DNA of 64,000 nt from Myxococcales bacterium (GCA_016191815.1 JACPVI010000002.1:1-64000), one strand, 5' to 3'; shown: positions 8,680-18,558, counted from the first letter of the stretch. Made by a program: numbers and translations. The notes: generated by a model not told the origin, from the sequence alone.

Positions 8680-9564
8680 ATGAAGAAATTCCACGGCTCG
8701 ATGGTCGCCCTCGCCACCCCGTTCCGCAACGGCGGCCTCGATGAGGAGGCCTACCGCGGCCTCATCCGCTACCAACTGGAGAACGGCACCGAGGGGCTGG
8801 TGCCCATCGGAACCACCGGAGAAGCCGTCACCATGAGCGCGGAGGAGCGCGCGCGCGCGGTGCGCCTCGCCGTGGAAGCCGCCGGAGGCAAGGTGCCGGT
8901 GATCGGCGGCGCGGGCTCCAACAGCACCCGCGAGACCGTCGAGGCGGTGAGGATGGTCCGGCAGGCCGGCGCCGACGGGGCGCTCGTCGTCACCCCGTAC
9001 TACAGCAAGCCCACCCAGGCCGGCCTGGTCGAGCACTACCGGCAGGTGGCCAAGGCTCATCCCGGCTTTCCCATCGTGGCCTACAACGTTCCGGGCCGCA
9101 CCGGGGTGGACCTCTCCGCTGAGAGCTGCCAGCGGCTGTGCGACATCCCCGAGGTGGTGGCCCTCAAGGAAGCGACCGGCCAGATGTCCCGCGCGCTGGA
9201 GGTCGTCGAGCGCTGCGGAGAGCGGCTGACCTTGCTCTCGGGCGACGACTTCACCGTGCTCCCCTTCATCGCCTGCGGAGGCAAGGGAGTCATCTCCGTC
9301 TCCGCCAACGTCGCGCCGAGGATGATGGGCGAGCTGGTGCGCGTCTCCCGCGCGGGCGAGCTGGAGAGGGCGCGCGCGCTCCAGCTCGAGATGAACAACC
9401 TGCACCGGCTGCTCTGCGTCGAGTCGAACCCCATCCCGGTCAAGTGGGCGCTCCACCTCATGCAGAAGTTCGGCCCGGAGATCAGGCTGCCGCTCACTCC
9501 CTTGGGCGAGGCCAACGCTGCAGAGCTGCGCGAAGAGCTCGTCCGCCTCGGGCTGGTGGGGTAG
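8680..9564 (+). CDS. dapA: 4-hydroxy-tetrahydrodipicolinate synthase
   Basis: A 294-residue (beta/alpha)8 aldolase that condenses pyruvate with aspartate semialdehyde, the committed step to diaminopimelate and lysine. Key residues are all visible: Thr45/Thr46 in GTTGEA, Tyr135 in AYNVPGRTG, Arg140, and the Schiff-base Lys163 in [10 protein letters not shown] prefer the ATG at 8680 ([15 protein letters not shown], the normal family start); a GTG at 8671 would add three residues. It begins 16 nt after lysA. Confidence 0.96.
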   Translation: MKKFHGSMVALATPFRNGGLDEEAYRGLIRYQLENGTEGLVPIGTTGEAVTMSAEERARAVRLAVEAAGGKVPVIGGAGSNSTRETVEAVRMVRQAGADGALVVTPYYSKPTQAGLVEHYRQVAKAHPGFPIVAYNVPGRTGVDLSAESCQRLCDIPEVVALKEATGQMSRALEVVERCGERLTLLSGDDFTVLPFIACGGKGVISVSANVAPRMMGELVRVSRAGELERARALQLEMNNLHRLLCVESNPIPVKWALHLMQKFGPEIRLPLTPLGEANAAELREELVRLGLVG

Positions 9565-9592
9565 CTCGACCGATGGAGGAAGTGGAGGATCG

Positions 9593-10411
9593 ATGATCCG
9601 CGCCCTCGTCACCGGAGTCACCGGAAGAATGGGCAGCACCCTCGTGCGCATGGTCCGGGACGACGAGGGAATGACGCTCGCCGCCGGAACCGAACGCGCA
9701 GGCTCCCCCGCGATCGGGCTGGACGTGGGGCTCGCCGCGCGGATCGGCCCCCTCGAGGCGCCGGTGCTGGAGGACCTCGAAAAGGCCATCGCCTCCGGCA
9801 AGCCCCAGGTGGTGATCGACTTCACCAGCGCCGAGGCCAGCGTCGTCCACGGCAGGATCTGCGCCGAGCTGGGCGTCGCGCTGGTGGTCGGCTCCACCGG
9901 CTTCTCCGAGGAGGCGAAGGCGGAGGTCGCGCGCTGCGCCCAGAAGGTGCCGGTGGTGATGTCGCCCAACATGTCGGTGGGAGTGAACCTGGTGATCAAG
10001 ACCGCCTGCGAGCTGGCGAAGGTGCTCGGGGAATCGTTCGACGTGGAGATCGTCGAGCTGCACCACCGGATGAAGAAGGAAGCGCCCTCGGGCACCGCGT
10101 TGCGGCTGGCGGAGGACCTCGCCAAGGCACTCGGCCGCTCGAGCTCGGACATCCACGTCGCCCGCCGGGGCCACCTGGGCGAGCGGCCGCCGAAGGAGAT
10201 CGGCATCCAGTCCTCGCGCGGAGGGGACGTGGTGGGCGAGCACACCGTCCTCTTTCTGGGCGACGGCGAGCGGGTGGAGCTGACCCACCGCGCCACCAGC
10301 CGCGACCAGTTCGCCCGCGGGGCGGTCCGGGCCGCCAAGTGGGTGGTCTCCCGCCCGCCAGGGCTCTACGACATGAACGACGTGCTCGGGCTCCGCCCGC
10401 CGAGGGGCTGA
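9593..10411 (+). CDS. dapB: 4-hydroxy-tetrahydrodipicolinate reductase
   Basis: A 272-residue reductase that makes tetrahydrodipicolinate with NAD(P)H, the step after DapA. The nucleotide loop GVTGRMG is at residues 8-14; the catalytic signature [15 protein letters not shown] contains His157/His158 and Lys162. Length is normal. It sits 28 nt after dapA and one base before the start of the shortened FAH gene, in an evident operon. Confidence 0.96.
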   Translation: MIRALVTGVTGRMGSTLVRMVRDDEGMTLAAGTERAGSPAIGLDVGLAARIGPLEAPVLEDLEKAIASGKPQVVIDFTSAEASVVHGRICAELGVALVVGSTGFSEEAKAEVARCAQKVPVVMSPNMSVGVNLVIKTACELAKVLGESFDVEIVELHHRMKKEAPSGTALRLAEDLAKALGRSSSDIHVARRGHLGERPPKEIGIQSSRGGDVVGEHTVLFLGDGERVELTHRATSRDQFARGAVRAAKWVVSRPPGLYDMNDVLGLRPPRG

Positions 10412-10412
10412 G

Positions 10413-10841
10413 GTGCGCTTCTGCCGGATCCGCATCCAGGGCGCGCCCTCCTACGCCCTGATCGAAGGCGGGTGGCTGTTGCCCTTGGACGCGCCGCCCT
10501 GGGCGGACGGCAGGCCCAGCTGGGCCGCTTCCCGCTCCAAGAGCTTCGATACCTTCGCCTGCGCCGGCCCCTGGGTGGAGGCCGAGCTGTCTTACGATGA
10601 CCTCCAGCTCGTCTGCCGGGTAAACGGGGAGGTTCGCCAGATAGGCCGCACCTCCGAGATGGTCTTCTCGCCCGCCTGCTTGCTCTCGTTCATCTCCCAG
10701 GTGATGACGCTCCTTCCGGGCGACCTGGTCGCCACCGGGACACCGCCTGGGGTGGGAGCCCTCCGCGCGGGGGACCGGGTGGAGGTGGAGATCGAGGGAA
10801 TTGGCGCGCTGCACAACCCGGTTGAGTCGGCAGCGCCGTGA
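10413..10841 (+). CDS. FAH-family protein with large internal deletion
   Basis: Only 142 residues, against about 250 for fumarylacetoacetate-hydrolase-fold enzymes. The first 30 residues match a normal N-terminal domain (ALIEGGWLLPLDAPPW) and the rest matches the normal C-terminal half (SKSFDTFACAGPW, RVNGEVRQIGRTSEMVFS, MTLLPGDLVATGTPPGVG). Missing is the middle with the metal-binding Glu-x-Glu and Asp. The joint falls around residues 34-44 and is in frame, so the gene still reads through. GTG start one base after dapB; its TGA overlaps the folK GTG. Probably inactive as a hydrolase; it may only link translation of dapB and folK. Confidence 0.75.
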   Translation: MRFCRIRIQGAPSYALIEGGWLLPLDAPPWADGRPSWAASRSKSFDTFACAGPWVEAELSYDDLQLVCRVNGEVRQIGRTSEMVFSPACLLSFISQVMTLLPGDLVATGTPPGVGALRAGDRVEVEIEGIGALHNPVESAAP

Positions 10842-11338
10842 GCGACCTGATCTACATCGGGCTCGGCTCCAACCTGGGCGACCGGGAGAAGCTGCTCCAG
10901 GAGGCGGTCCTCGCCCTCTGCCGTATCGACGCGGTGGCGGTGGTCGGCCGCTCCTCCCTCTACGAGAGCGCCCCGCTCGGCCCGCCGCAGCCGCGCTACC
11001 TCAACGCGGTGGTGTCGATCGAGTGCGCCCTCGAGCCGGAGCGGCTGCTCACCATCCTCAAGGAGATCGAGCGCGACCTCGGGCGCACCGAAGGCGACCG
11101 CTGGGGGCCGAGGCCGATCGACCTCGACATCCTCTTGTGGGGAGAGCGGGTGGTGGCTGACGCGAAGCTGCAGATCCCCCACCTCGACCTGCACAACCGG
11201 CGCTTCGCCCTCGAGCCCTTGTGCGAGCTGGATCCGAGCGCGGTCCACCCGCTCCTCGGCGCCACCATGCGCGAGCTTTGGTCCAGGCTGTCGCACCAGG
11301 ACGTGGTGAAGCTCGACTCCGCCCAGTGGCAGGACTAG
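10838..11338 (+). CDS. folK: 2-amino-4-hydroxy-6-hydroxymethyldihydropteridine pyrophosphokinase
   Basis: A 166-residue HPPK that transfers pyrophosphate from ATP to the pterin, feeding dihydropteroate synthase in folate synthesis. It opens with YIGLGSNLGDR (pterin-binding start) and has the signature RWGPRPIDLDILLWGE with the two metal-binding Asp, then PHLDLHNRRFALEPL. It starts at a GTG that overlaps the upstream stop (GTGA), so it depends on translation of the shortened FAH gene. It closes the lysA-dapA-dapB operon. Confidence 0.95.
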   Translation: MSDLIYIGLGSNLGDREKLLQEAVLALCRIDAVAVVGRSSLYESAPLGPPQPRYLNAVVSIECALEPERLLTILKEIERDLGRTEGDRWGPRPIDLDILLWGERVVADAKLQIPHLDLHNRRFALEPLCELDPSAVHPLLGATMRELWSRLSHQDVVKLDSAQWQD

Positions 11339-11370
11339 ATGCACTCCGCGCGCTCCCGCATTCGCCGGTT

Positions 11371-11391
11371 CCCTCTCCCTCTTGGAGAGGG
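11371..11391. repeat. Hairpin of the CCCTCTCC/GGAGAGGG family
   Basis: A perfect 8-bp stem (CCCTCTCC and GGAGAGGG) with loop CTCTT lies between folK and the TPR gene. It may act as a terminator although no T-run follows. Similar GC-rich hairpins sit at the ends of three other genes in the window (38980, 47733, 58430). Confidence 0.55.
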
Positions 11392-11412
11392 CTAGCCTGA
11401 GGGTGCCTCTCC

Positions 11413-12606
11413 ATGATCTTCCGCCCCGCTCTCGCCTGTAGCCTTGCGGCGCTGCTCCTTTCGGCCGGCGCCACCTCCCAGGAGCTTCCTCCCGGCCACC
11501 CGCCCCTCGACGCGCCCGCAACCTTGGCGCCGCCACTGCCCTCGGGACATCCGCCCGTCTCGCAGAGCACCGCGGCCCCCAGCATCGAGGAGCTGATCCG
11601 CAAGCTCGACGCCCAAGGGGACCTCAAGACGAAGGAGAAGACCTTCGAGATCGCCGCCGCCATGGGGAAGCTCTACTACTCGACCGGGCGCTTTGGGGAG
11701 GCGGTCGAGTACCTAGGGCAAGCCGAGGCCAAGGCCGAGCCGACCAGGAAGCTCTACCTGGAAGCGCGCAAGAAGGCCGCCAAGGCGAAGAAGGAGATTC
11801 CCACCGCTTCGTCGGCCGGCTGCGCCCCAAACAAGGATGCGAGCCTGGAGTCCCTGCACACCGCGGCCGAGGCGAGGGCCAAGTCCGGCGACCCGGCCGC
11901 CGCAGCCGCCTGCGCGAGGGCGGCGCTGGCTCCGCTCACCGAGGTGGAGCTGACCTTGGCCCACGCGAAGTTCATCGTGGGCGACGCGCCGGGCGCGCTC
12001 GCGGCTCACGAGCGGCAGCTCGAGGTGAACGAGGCCAGCCCCGATGCGCTCTTCGGCCGGGCGATTGTCCTGCTCGACAGCCGCGGGGAGGACGTGAATG
12101 CGCTGGAGCAGGCACGGGCCGGATTCGAGCGCTACGTCCGCGACTACCCCAGCTCGCCGCGGGCCGAGCAGGCCAAGGCGCTGGCGGCCCGCGCCGGCGA
12201 GGCCATCGCGGCGGGAGGAATCTCGAAGCTCGCCGGGAGGAAGCCGACTCCCCCGCCGCCGCCCGGCCCGGAGATGTCGAAGCTGGTGGAGGAGGCGGAG
12301 GAGCTGCTCTCCAAGGGTCGCTTCCAAGAGGCGCTGGAGAAGTACAAGCAGGTGATGCCCATCCTGCCCACCAGCGGGCGGGCCACCGCGGGGATGGCGT
12401 GGTCGCTGATCGCGCTCGACCGGAAGCCGATGTCCGAACGGGTTTGGGCGGTGGCGATCGAGACGGATCCTTCGGCGGTGGAGAGGCTCGGGGACACCCT
12501 GAAGGCCAAGGGCGACGAGAAGGGGGCGAAGGCGGTCTGGCAGCGGCTGCTCAGCAGCGCCCCGGACTACTCGGGCAAAGCAAAGCTCGCCGAGAAGCTG
12601 CGCTGA
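11413..12606 (+). CDS. Secreted TPR-repeat protein
   Basis: A 397-residue protein with a signal peptide (LACSLAALLLSAGATSQ), a Pro-rich linker containing twin GHPP motifs (ELPPGHPPLD, PLPSGHPPVS), and then alpha-helical TPR-like pairs: IAAAMGKLYYSTGRFGEAVEY, ARAALAPLTEVELTLAHAKF, and a C-terminal set from LLSKGRFQEALEKYKQVM. TPRs mediate protein contacts, so it is probably a periplasmic scaffold. Two Cys (GCAPNK and ACARAA) could form a disulfide. Partner unknown; it is separated from folK by 74 bp with a hairpin. Confidence 0.75.
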   Translation: MIFRPALACSLAALLLSAGATSQELPPGHPPLDAPATLAPPLPSGHPPVSQSTAAPSIEELIRKLDAQGDLKTKEKTFEIAAAMGKLYYSTGRFGEAVEYLGQAEAKAEPTRKLYLEARKKAAKAKKEIPTASSAGCAPNKDASLESLHTAAEARAKSGDPAAAAACARAALAPLTEVELTLAHAKFIVGDAPGALAAHERQLEVNEASPDALFGRAIVLLDSRGEDVNALEQARAGFERYVRDYPSSPRAEQAKALAARAGEAIAAGGISKLAGRKPTPPPPPGPEMSKLVEEAEELLSKGRFQEALEKYKQVMPILPTSGRATAGMAWSLIALDRKPMSERVWAVAIETDPSAVERLGDTLKAKGDEKGAKAVWQRLLSSAPDYSGKAKLAEKLR

Positions 12607-12630
12607 CGCTGCGAGGAGGTAGCCCTGCGG

Positions 12631-13260
12631 TCAGGAGCGCCGCCGGCGCATGGCCTTTCCGAGCGCGGCGCGGTACTCGTCGACGGCCTTCATCGGGTCG
12701 TCCCGGCCGACGAACCGGCTCAAGAGCGCGAAGTCCAGCTCGGGGACCAGCTCGCTCCTCGAGGCGTGCCGAAAGCCGCTGCCGCGCCTGATGGAAATCT
12801 CGAAGCGGCCGTCGCGGCGGAGGCACCATAGCTCGCGTACCCCCAGCCCCGCGTAGATGGCCAGTTTGTCGAGCAGCGGGTTGGTGCGGATGATCTCCAC
12901 CACGATGTCCGGAGGTCCTGGCCGGCGGGGGCCGACGTAGAAGCCCGTGTCGGGCTCCGCGCCGAGCTCCCGTTCGCGGAGCTTCATCGTAAAAGAGCCA
13001 CTAGGACTCAGCACCAGGCCCATCTGCCGAGCAAAAGCCACCATCAAGGCGCTGATGTCCTCCTTGGAGAATTCGTGTTCGCGCGAAGGGGACATCAGCT
13101 CCAGCTCTCCTTTGCGGTAGGCGATGCGCACGCTGCTGTCGTCGCCGCGCATGCGCAGCCAGTGCTCGAACTGCTTCCAACTGACGTTGTGCAGGACGAC
13201 TCGCTGCTCGTCCTCAACCCGAGGCTCGTCGGGGGAGATGGTCGGATGAACGTAGTTCAC
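12631..13260 (-). CDS. Uma2-family putative nuclease (DUF820)
   Basis: A 209-residue protein with the Uma2 pattern of PD-(D/E)XK nucleases: [13 protein letters not shown], then [11 protein letters not shown], then PDIVVEII and a C-terminal GVRELWCL. The Asp and the Asp/Glu of the last two motifs are the expected metal ligands, but the usual downstream Lys is not clear. Uma2 genes are multicopy and mobile in many bacteria and their biological role is unsettled. It is convergent with the TPR gene (24 bp between stops) and lies 21 bp downstream of kdsD on the same strand. Confidence 0.8.
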   Translation of the reverse strand: MNYVHPTISPDEPRVEDEQRVVLHNVSWKQFEHWLRMRGDDSSVRIAYRKGELELMSPSREHEFSKEDISALMVAFARQMGLVLSPSGSFTMKLRERELGAEPDTGFYVGPRRPGPPDIVVEIIRTNPLLDKLAIYAGLGVRELWCLRRDGRFEISIRRGSGFRHASRSELVPELDFALLSRFVGRDDPMKAVDEYRAALGKAMRRRRS

Positions 13261-13281
13261 GAGTTGGAATCTACACCGGCT

Positions 13282-14355
13282 TCAGACGAAGCGCGCCGCG
13301 AGCAGGTCCTGTACGTCGAGCAAGCCCACCGGCCGGCCGTCCTCGTCCACCACCGGGAGCTGGTCGACCTTGTGCTCGCGCATCTTGGCAGCGGCGGAGA
13401 GCACCAGGTCGTCGGCCTTCACCACCCGCGGCTGCCGGCCCATCACCTCGCGCACCGGTGCGGCGAAGTCGATCGAGCCGCGCTCCACCAACCGCCGCAG
13501 GTCGCCGTCGGTGAAGATGCCCACCAGCTTGCCCGATCGGTCCACCACGTTGGCGGCCCCGGGCCTGCCGGGCGTCTTGGTCATCACCACCACCACCTCG
13601 GCGAGCGGCGCGCCCTCGCGAACCACCGGGTTGGCCTCGCCCGCGCGCATCACCTCGAACACTCGGCGGGCAGCGCGGCCCAGCTTCCCTCCCGGATGGA
13701 GAAGCGCGTAATCGTCGGAGGTGAGGTGGCGCCGCTTCACCAGCGTCATCGCCAACGCGTCGCCCATCGCGTGCATCGCCGCCGAGGAGGCGGTTGGCAC
13801 CAGTCCCATCGGGCAGGCTTCGTCGATGCGGCCGATGTCCAAGACCACGTCGGCGCTGCGGGCGAGCGGAGAGGCGGGATCTCCGGTGATGGCGATGATC
13901 CGCGCGCCGATCCGGCGGAGCCAGGGGATCAGCCGGACGATCTCCTCGGTCGAGCCGCTGTTCGAGAGCGCCACCACCACGTCCCCGCGCGAGACTCTCC
14001 CCAGATCTCCGTGCCCGGCCTCCGCCGGGTGCAGGTAGAACGAAGGCACCCCGGTCGAGGCAAGCGTGGCGGACAGCTTCTGGGCGATGAAGCCCGGCTT
14101 CCCCATGCCGGTGAGCACCACGTGCCCCGCGCAGGACAGCAAAAGCTCCAGCGCGGCGAGGAAGCTCTCCGAAAGCCTCGATCTGAGCGAACGGATGGCC
14201 GAGGCCTCGGCCTCCAACACCCCCCTCGCGTAGGCGACGAGCCGAGAGGCCTCGCGGCCGCGCACGCGCCGGCGGGTCCTGGCTGGGCGCACGTCCTGCC
14301 GCACCACCCTCAAGGCGGGAGCCCTGGTCGCCAGGCTTCTGGGGGAGCGGGCCAT
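13282..14355 (-). CDS. kdsD: Arabinose-5-phosphate isomerase (KpsF/GutQ/KdsD family)
   Basis: A 357-residue protein with an N-terminal SIS sugar-isomerase domain ([19 protein letters not shown], then [11 protein letters not shown]) and two C-terminal CBS domains ([16 protein letters not shown] and [16 protein letters not shown]). It interconverts ribulose-5-P and arabinose-5-P, the first step of KDO synthesis for lipopolysaccharide. The first 35 residues are Arg-rich and not part of the family, so the real start may be later, but no better start codon is evident. It diverges from the transaldolase gene. Confidence 0.9.
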   Translation of the reverse strand: MARSPRSLATRAPALRVVRQDVRPARTRRRVRGREASRLVAYARGVLEAEASAIRSLRSRLSESFLAALELLLSCAGHVVLTGMGKPGFIAQKLSATLASTGVPSFYLHPAEAGHGDLGRVSRGDVVVALSNSGSTEEIVRLIPWLRRIGARIIAITGDPASPLARSADVVLDIGRIDEACPMGLVPTASSAAMHAMGDALAMTLVKRRHLTSDDYALLHPGGKLGRAARRVFEVMRAGEANPVVREGAPLAEVVVVMTKTPGRPGAANVVDRSGKLVGIFTDGDLRRLVERGSIDFAAPVREVMGRQPRVVKADDLVLSAAAKMREHKVDQLPVVDEDGRPVGLLDVQDLLAARFV

Positions 14356-14454
14356 CGTGCGGGCCGCTTCTTACACCTGGGGCAACCTGCCCGCCACCTT
14401 GACGCCAGTCGTGCCAGTCGGCTACTGCCCAAAACGTCCTGGCCAGGAGGGCCC

Positions 14455-15105
14455 ATGAAGTTCTTCATCGACAGCGCCGACGTGAATGAGATCCGCGCCG
14501 CCCAGGCCATGGGCTGCATCGACGGCGCCACCACCAACCCCTCGCTCTTGGCCAAGGTGGGCCGGCCGCTGGAGGAGACCATCCGGGAGATCTGCTCGAT
14601 CGTCGGCGGACCGGTGAGCGCCGAGGCGGTCTCGCTCGGAGCCGAGGAGATGATCAAGGAGGCCCGGGTCCTCGCGAAGATCCACGAGCACGTGGTGGTG
14701 AAGATCCCGATGGGAGTGGAGGGGATGAAGGCGGTGAAGGCGCTCGCTGCCGAGGGGATCCGCACCAACGTCACCCTGGTCTTCTCGCCCAACCAGGCGC
14801 TCCTCTGCGCCAAGGCGGGAGCGACCTATGTCTCGCCGTTCGTGGGCAGGCTGGATGACGTCTCCGAGGACGGGATGGAGATGGTCCGGCAGCTGATCGA
14901 GATCTACCGGAACTACCAGCTCCGCACCCAGGTCTTGGTAGCCAGCGTGCGCAACCCGCTCCATGTGCTGCAAGCGGCGAGAATGGGAGCGGAGGTTGCG
15001 ACCATCCCCTTCAACGTGCTCCAAAAGCTCGCCCAGCACCCCCTCACCGACGCCGGGATCAAGAAGTTCCTCGCCGACTGGGAGAAAGTCCCCAAGCCCA
15101 AGTAG
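14455..15105 (+). CDS. fsa: Fructose-6-phosphate aldolase-like transaldolase
   Basis: A 216-residue short transaldolase (TalC/FSA type). The start [24 protein letters not shown], Schiff-base Lys83 in HVVVKIPMG and [11 protein letters not shown] are all present, and length is typical of the short subfamily. Family members either cleave fructose-6-P or act as transaldolase in the pentose-phosphate pathway; sequence alone does not separate these. ATG at 14455 is preceded by a full AGGAGG at 14445-14450, which decides the start over the much longer open frame. Confidence 0.92.
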   Translation: MKFFIDSADVNEIRAAQAMGCIDGATTNPSLLAKVGRPLEETIREICSIVGGPVSAEAVSLGAEEMIKEARVLAKIHEHVVVKIPMGVEGMKAVKALAAEGIRTNVTLVFSPNQALLCAKAGATYVSPFVGRLDDVSEDGMEMVRQLIEIYRNYQLRTQVLVASVRNPLHVLQAARMGAEVATIPFNVLQKLAQHPLTDAGIKKFLADWEKVPKPK

Positions 15106-15113
15106 CAGGAGTT

Positions 15114-15130
15114 CGCGGAGAGCCTCCGCG
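15114..15130 (+). terminator. Hairpin after the transaldolase gene
   Basis: CGCGGAG-AGC-CTCCGCG is a perfect 7-bp stem with a 3-nt loop, 8 nt after the stop codon. No T-run follows, as is common in very GC-rich genomes, so termination strength is uncertain. Confidence 0.4.
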
Positions 15131-15234
15131 CGGGGCTGCTCATTTCGGTTGCGCCGGCCCGCGTTGATGCGTAAATCGACCGCCGCGCTGCGCCGCGTCA
15201 TGCGCCGAGAAAACCCAGCCGAGAGGAGTCGGGC

Positions 15235-16032
15235 GTGAAGATCCTGGTGACCGCCAAGCGGGTCGAGGACCCCGAGTCGAAGATCAAAGTGAAGCCGGAC
15301 GGCTCCGGCATCGTGCTCGAGGGACTGAAGTACAAGATCAACCCCTTCGACGAGATCGCGGTCGAAGAGGCCTTGCGACTCATCACCAAGCACGGCGGAG
15401 AAGTGGTGGTGGTGTCGATCGGCGGCAAGGAGGTGCAGGAGCAGCTCCGCCACGCGCTCGCGATGGGCGCCCACAAGGCCGTGTGGGTGAACCACCCGGG
15501 CCCGATCGATCCGATGGGAGTGGCCGGGCTGCTCCAGAAGGTGGTGGAGCGCGAGAAGCCCGAGCTGGTCATCCTCGGCAAGCAGGCCATCGACGACGAC
15601 CAGAATCAGGTGGGCCAATACCTGGCCGAGTGGCTGGGCTGGTCGCAGGCCACGTTCGCCTCCAAGGTCGAGTCCTTCGAGTCGGAGGCGGAGAAGAACA
15701 AGGTGCCCGCACTCACCCTCGGCGCCGACCTCGAGTCGGTGCGAGTGATGCGCGAGGTGGACGGCGGCCTCTCCACCCTGGAGTGCGCGCTGCCGGCGGT
15801 GGTCACCACCGACCTGAGGCTCAACCAGCCGCGCTACGCCTCGCTGCCCGGAATCATGAAGGCCAAGCAGAAGCCCATCGAGGAGCTGACCCCGCAAGGC
15901 CTGGGCGTCGAGGTGGCCCCCAAGCTCAACGTGGTCAAGATGTCCGCGCCGCCCGCGCGCAAGGCCGGCATCAAGGTCAAGGACGTCGCCGAGCTGGTCG
16001 CGAAGCTGCGGAGCGAAGCAAAGGTGATCTAG
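15235..16032 (+). CDS. etfB: Electron transfer flavoprotein subunit beta
   Basis: A 265-residue EtfB. The opening KILVTAKRVEDPESKIKVKP, NPFDEIAVEEALRL and the AMP/FAD-binding region LGKQAIDDDQNQVGQYLAEWLG are characteristic, as is the signature VREVDGGLSTLECALPAVVT. With EtfA it carries electrons from acyl-CoA dehydrogenases to the quinone pool. GTG start with GAGAGGAG upstream. etfA follows after a 71-bp gap filled by heptamer repeats. Confidence 0.96.
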   Translation: MKILVTAKRVEDPESKIKVKPDGSGIVLEGLKYKINPFDEIAVEEALRLITKHGGEVVVVSIGGKEVQEQLRHALAMGAHKAVWVNHPGPIDPMGVAGLLQKVVEREKPELVILGKQAIDDDQNQVGQYLAEWLGWSQATFASKVESFESEAEKNKVPALTLGADLESVRVMREVDGGLSTLECALPAVVTTDLRLNQPRYASLPGIMKAKQKPIEELTPQGLGVEVAPKLNVVKMSAPPARKAGIKVKDVAELVAKLRSEAKVI

Positions 16033-16103
16033 GTCGAAAGTCGAGGATCGAGCGTCGAGGCGTTGTCGAGCGGATGTCGAGCGCTTTCTAGCTGGGAGTC
16101 GAG
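16033..16103 (+). repeat. GTCGAGN heptamer repeats between etfB and etfA
   Basis: The entire gap is made of GTCGA-type heptamers: GTCGAAA, GTCGAGG, ATCGAGC, GTCGAGG at 16033-16060, further copies at 16065-16071 and 16076-16082, and a last GTCGAG at 16098-16103 directly before the etfA ATG. No separate promoter is evident, so the two genes are probably still one operon. Confidence 0.8.
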
Positions 16104-17066
16104 ATGGGAATCGTCCTCATCGTTGCGGAACAACAAATAAACGGGAGCTTGCGGAAGGCAAGCCTCAATGCGATCGCCGCCGGAAAGCAGCTCGCCCAAA
16201 AGGCCGGCGCCGAGCTGCACGTCGCCGTCTTCGGCAAGGACGTCGCCTCTGTCGCCGGACAGCTCGCGGAGTACGGGCCGAAGGTCGTCCATGCAGGCAG
16301 CAGCCCAGGGTTCGAACACTACCTGGCGGAGACGTTCGCCGCCGCAGCCGCTGACCTCGCCAAGAGCATCGGCGCCGATTTCGTCGGGGCAGCCTCCACC
16401 GCCATGGGCAAGGACCTCATCCCCCGCGTCGCCGCCAAGCTGCGCGCCGCCATGGCCTCCGACGTCATGCGCTTCGACGAAGGCGGAGCCGACATCTCCT
16501 TCGTGAGGCCGATGTGGGCCGGGAACGTCATCGCCGACGTCCGGCTCTCTACCCCCATCAAGGCGTTCACCGTCCGCGCTACCGAGTTCCCTGCCGCCGA
16601 GAAGGGCGGCAAAGGCGAGGTGAAGTCCTTCTCGCCCTCCGTGCCCCCTTCGGCCACCCGATTCATCGAGTTCAAGGAGCTCAAGAGCGCTCGCCCCGAG
16701 CTGACCGAAGCCCGCGTCGTCGTCGCCGGCGGCCGCGGCACCAAGGGCGACTTCAAGGAGATTGAAGCCTTGGCCGACGAGCTGGGCGGCGCCGTGGGCG
16801 CCTCCCGCGCCGTGTGCGACGCCGGCTGGGTTCCCAATGACCTCCAGGTCGGACAGACCGGAAAGGTCGTCGCCCCCCAGCTCTACATCGCCGCCGGAAT
16901 CAGCGGCGCCATCCAGCACCTCGCCGGCATGAAGGGCTCCAAGACCATCGTCGCCATCAACAAGGACCCCGAGGCCCCCATCTTCCAGGTGGCCGACTAC
17001 GGAATCGTCGGCGACCTGTTCAAGGTGCTCCCCGAGCTGCGCCAGGCCATCAAGGCCTCCAAGTAG
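16104..17066 (+). CDS. etfA: Electron transfer flavoprotein subunit alpha
   Basis: A 320-residue EtfA, partner of EtfB. The N-terminal half is the Rossmann-like domain ([20 protein letters not shown]); the C-terminal FAD domain shows [40 protein letters not shown], then [20 protein letters not shown] and [13 protein letters not shown]. All are diagnostic. The ATG at 16104 abuts the heptamer repeat, which leaves no normal ribosome-binding site; the GTCGAGATG context is unusual. Confidence 0.96.
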   Translation: MGIVLIVAEQQINGSLRKASLNAIAAGKQLAQKAGAELHVAVFGKDVASVAGQLAEYGPKVVHAGSSPGFEHYLAETFAAAAADLAKSIGADFVGAASTAMGKDLIPRVAAKLRAAMASDVMRFDEGGADISFVRPMWAGNVIADVRLSTPIKAFTVRATEFPAAEKGGKGEVKSFSPSVPPSATRFIEFKELKSARPELTEARVVVAGGRGTKGDFKEIEALADELGGAVGASRAVCDAGWVPNDLQVGQTGKVVAPQLYIAAGISGAIQHLAGMKGSKTIVAINKDPEAPIFQVADYGIVGDLFKVLPELRQAIKASK

Positions 17067-17072
17067 CGGCGC

Positions 17073-18101
17073 GTGCTCCAGCCGCCCGTCAGCGAGGCGA
17101 CCGACGAGGCCTTCCTCGCCGCCCTCGGAATCCACCGCGTCGCCATCCCGGTGCCGTTCCCCGACGCCGGCGGACCGGTCAACACCTGCTTCCTCGAGAA
17201 CCGCGACGGCTCCTTCACCCTCTTCGATGCCGGACTGGGGACCCCCGACGCCGAAGCCGCCTTCCGCGCCTCCGCCGAGGCGGCGGGACTTTCCCTCGCC
17301 AAGGTGAGCCGGATCGTCGTCAGCCATGGCCACATCGACCACTACGGACTTGCACAGACCCTCTCCGAAGAGACCGGCGCGCAGGTGTTCGTCCATCCGG
17401 CCGACTGGGACAAGGTCGTCGGAGACGGCCGCTGGGTCGAACAGGCCGACCGCTACCGCTCCTACTTCGCCAGGCTCAGCGTGCCCGAGGAGCTGATCCA
17501 CAAGATGGCCAAGCTCGCCGGCTCCACCTCGCGCTTCGCTCGCCGGGTCGACGAGGCAAGGGCCCAACCGCTCTCGGCCGGCCAGCGCTTCGAGTTTGCA
17601 CGCTTTACCGCCGACGTCCTCCACATGCCCGGGCACACCCCGGGGCTGGTGTGCCTGTGGCTCCACGAGCAGCGCATCCTCCTCGCCGACGACCACCTGC
17701 TCGCCCGGGTGTCGCCCAACCCTCTTCTCGAGCTGGGCCCCAAGGGCGAGGAGGACAAATTCCCAGCCCTGCTCACCTACCTCGCATCCGCTCGGGCCGC
17801 GCACCGGCTGGACGTGGAGTGGGTGGTGCCGGGGCATGGTCCCCCCTTCCGCGGCCACCGCGCGCTGCTCGATTCCTTGTTCGAGTTCTACTCCCGCCGG
17901 CAGGAGCGGATTCTCTCGCGGCTCGCCGAGAGCGAATGCTCCGCCCTCGAGCTGGTCGTGGCGCTCTTCGGGGCCACGGACCCGGTGCGGCTCTACCTCA
18001 CCCTCTCGGAGGTGGTGGGCAACCTCGAGGTGCTCGAGGACGCCGGCAGGGTCCGGCGCCGTCTGGAGGCCGGGAAGTACCGATTCTCCCTTACCTCCTG
18101 A
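17073..18101 (+). CDS. Metallo-beta-lactamase-fold hydrolase
   Basis: A 342-residue MBL-fold protein with SHGHIDHYG (HxHxDH), a downstream His in [12 protein letters not shown], the Asp in LLADDHLLA and the last His in VVPGHGPPF, so both metal sites are complete. The C-terminal 80 residues ([10 protein letters not shown] to the end) form a small winged-helix-like domain often seen in LACTB2-like hydrolases. Substrate cannot be told; thioesters and glutathione conjugates are common in this group. GTG start six bases after etfA, so it may serve the same acyl-CoA metabolism. Confidence 0.85.
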   Translation: MLQPPVSEATDEAFLAALGIHRVAIPVPFPDAGGPVNTCFLENRDGSFTLFDAGLGTPDAEAAFRASAEAAGLSLAKVSRIVVSHGHIDHYGLAQTLSEETGAQVFVHPADWDKVVGDGRWVEQADRYRSYFARLSVPEELIHKMAKLAGSTSRFARRVDEARAQPLSAGQRFEFARFTADVLHMPGHTPGLVCLWLHEQRILLADDHLLARVSPNPLLELGPKGEEDKFPALLTYLASARAAHRLDVEWVVPGHGPPFRGHRALLDSLFEFYSRRQERILSRLAESECSALELVVALFGATDPVRLYLTLSEVVGNLEVLEDAGRVRRRLEAGKYRFSLTS

Positions 18102-18232
18102 GCTTCCAGGGCGGCTTTCTCGGAGAGCCCCCGGCGGGTTAAGCTGCTTCTTCCCGCGGGCCGGGTGCGGAGATCCGAAGCGGCACAAACCCCTGGTTTG
18201 CCCGAGCGGGCTTGGCTAAGAGGGCGCCATCC

Positions 18233-18526
18233 ATGGAAATCCCGATGAACGCGGTGCCGCGGGTCCACTCCGAGGCAGGCGTTCAGCGGGTGGGGGGCAG
18301 GTTCATGGCTACCAGCCCTGACGACTCTCTGCACACCTTCGAGGACGAGGGGGGCCAGGTGTCGGAGGTGGCGGAGCGGATCATCGAGCTGGTCGACGGG
18401 CAGCGCACGTTGGCGCAGATAGTCGAAGTCCTCTGCGAGGAGTTCGAGGTGGAGCGGGAGCCGTGCGCTTCGGACACGGCGAGGTTCGTCGAGCTTTTGG
18501 TCGAAAAGAAGGTGCTGGTCCTGTGA
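18233..18526 (+). CDS. PqqD-like RiPP recognition protein
   Basis: A 97-residue stand-alone PqqD-fold protein (RiPP recognition element). The middle, EVAERIIELVDGQRTLAQIV, and the end, TARFVELLVEKKVLVL, match the usual LLDG-RT--EI and final FL--L---GLV helices. PqqD-like proteins bind the leader of a precursor peptide and bring it to modifying enzymes. The ATG at 18233 is preferred; TTG at 18212 would add seven residues. The only peptide I find that fits as its client is 6 kb downstream (24477-24638), followed by an HPr-kinase-like gene. PqqD/HprK-related pairs are known as a family association; function is unproven. Confidence 0.8.
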   Translation: MEIPMNAVPRVHSEAGVQRVGGRFMATSPDDSLHTFEDEGGQVSEVAERIIELVDGQRTLAQIVEVLCEEFEVEREPCASDTARFVELLVEKKVLVL

Positions 18527-18558
18527 GCTGAATGGGGACTGGTCCACCGGGAACGAAT

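Noticed and set aside
13075-14454. A long N-terminal extension of the transaldolase
   Set aside because: It would run antisense through kdsD; AGGAGG at 14445 and family length fix the start at 14455.
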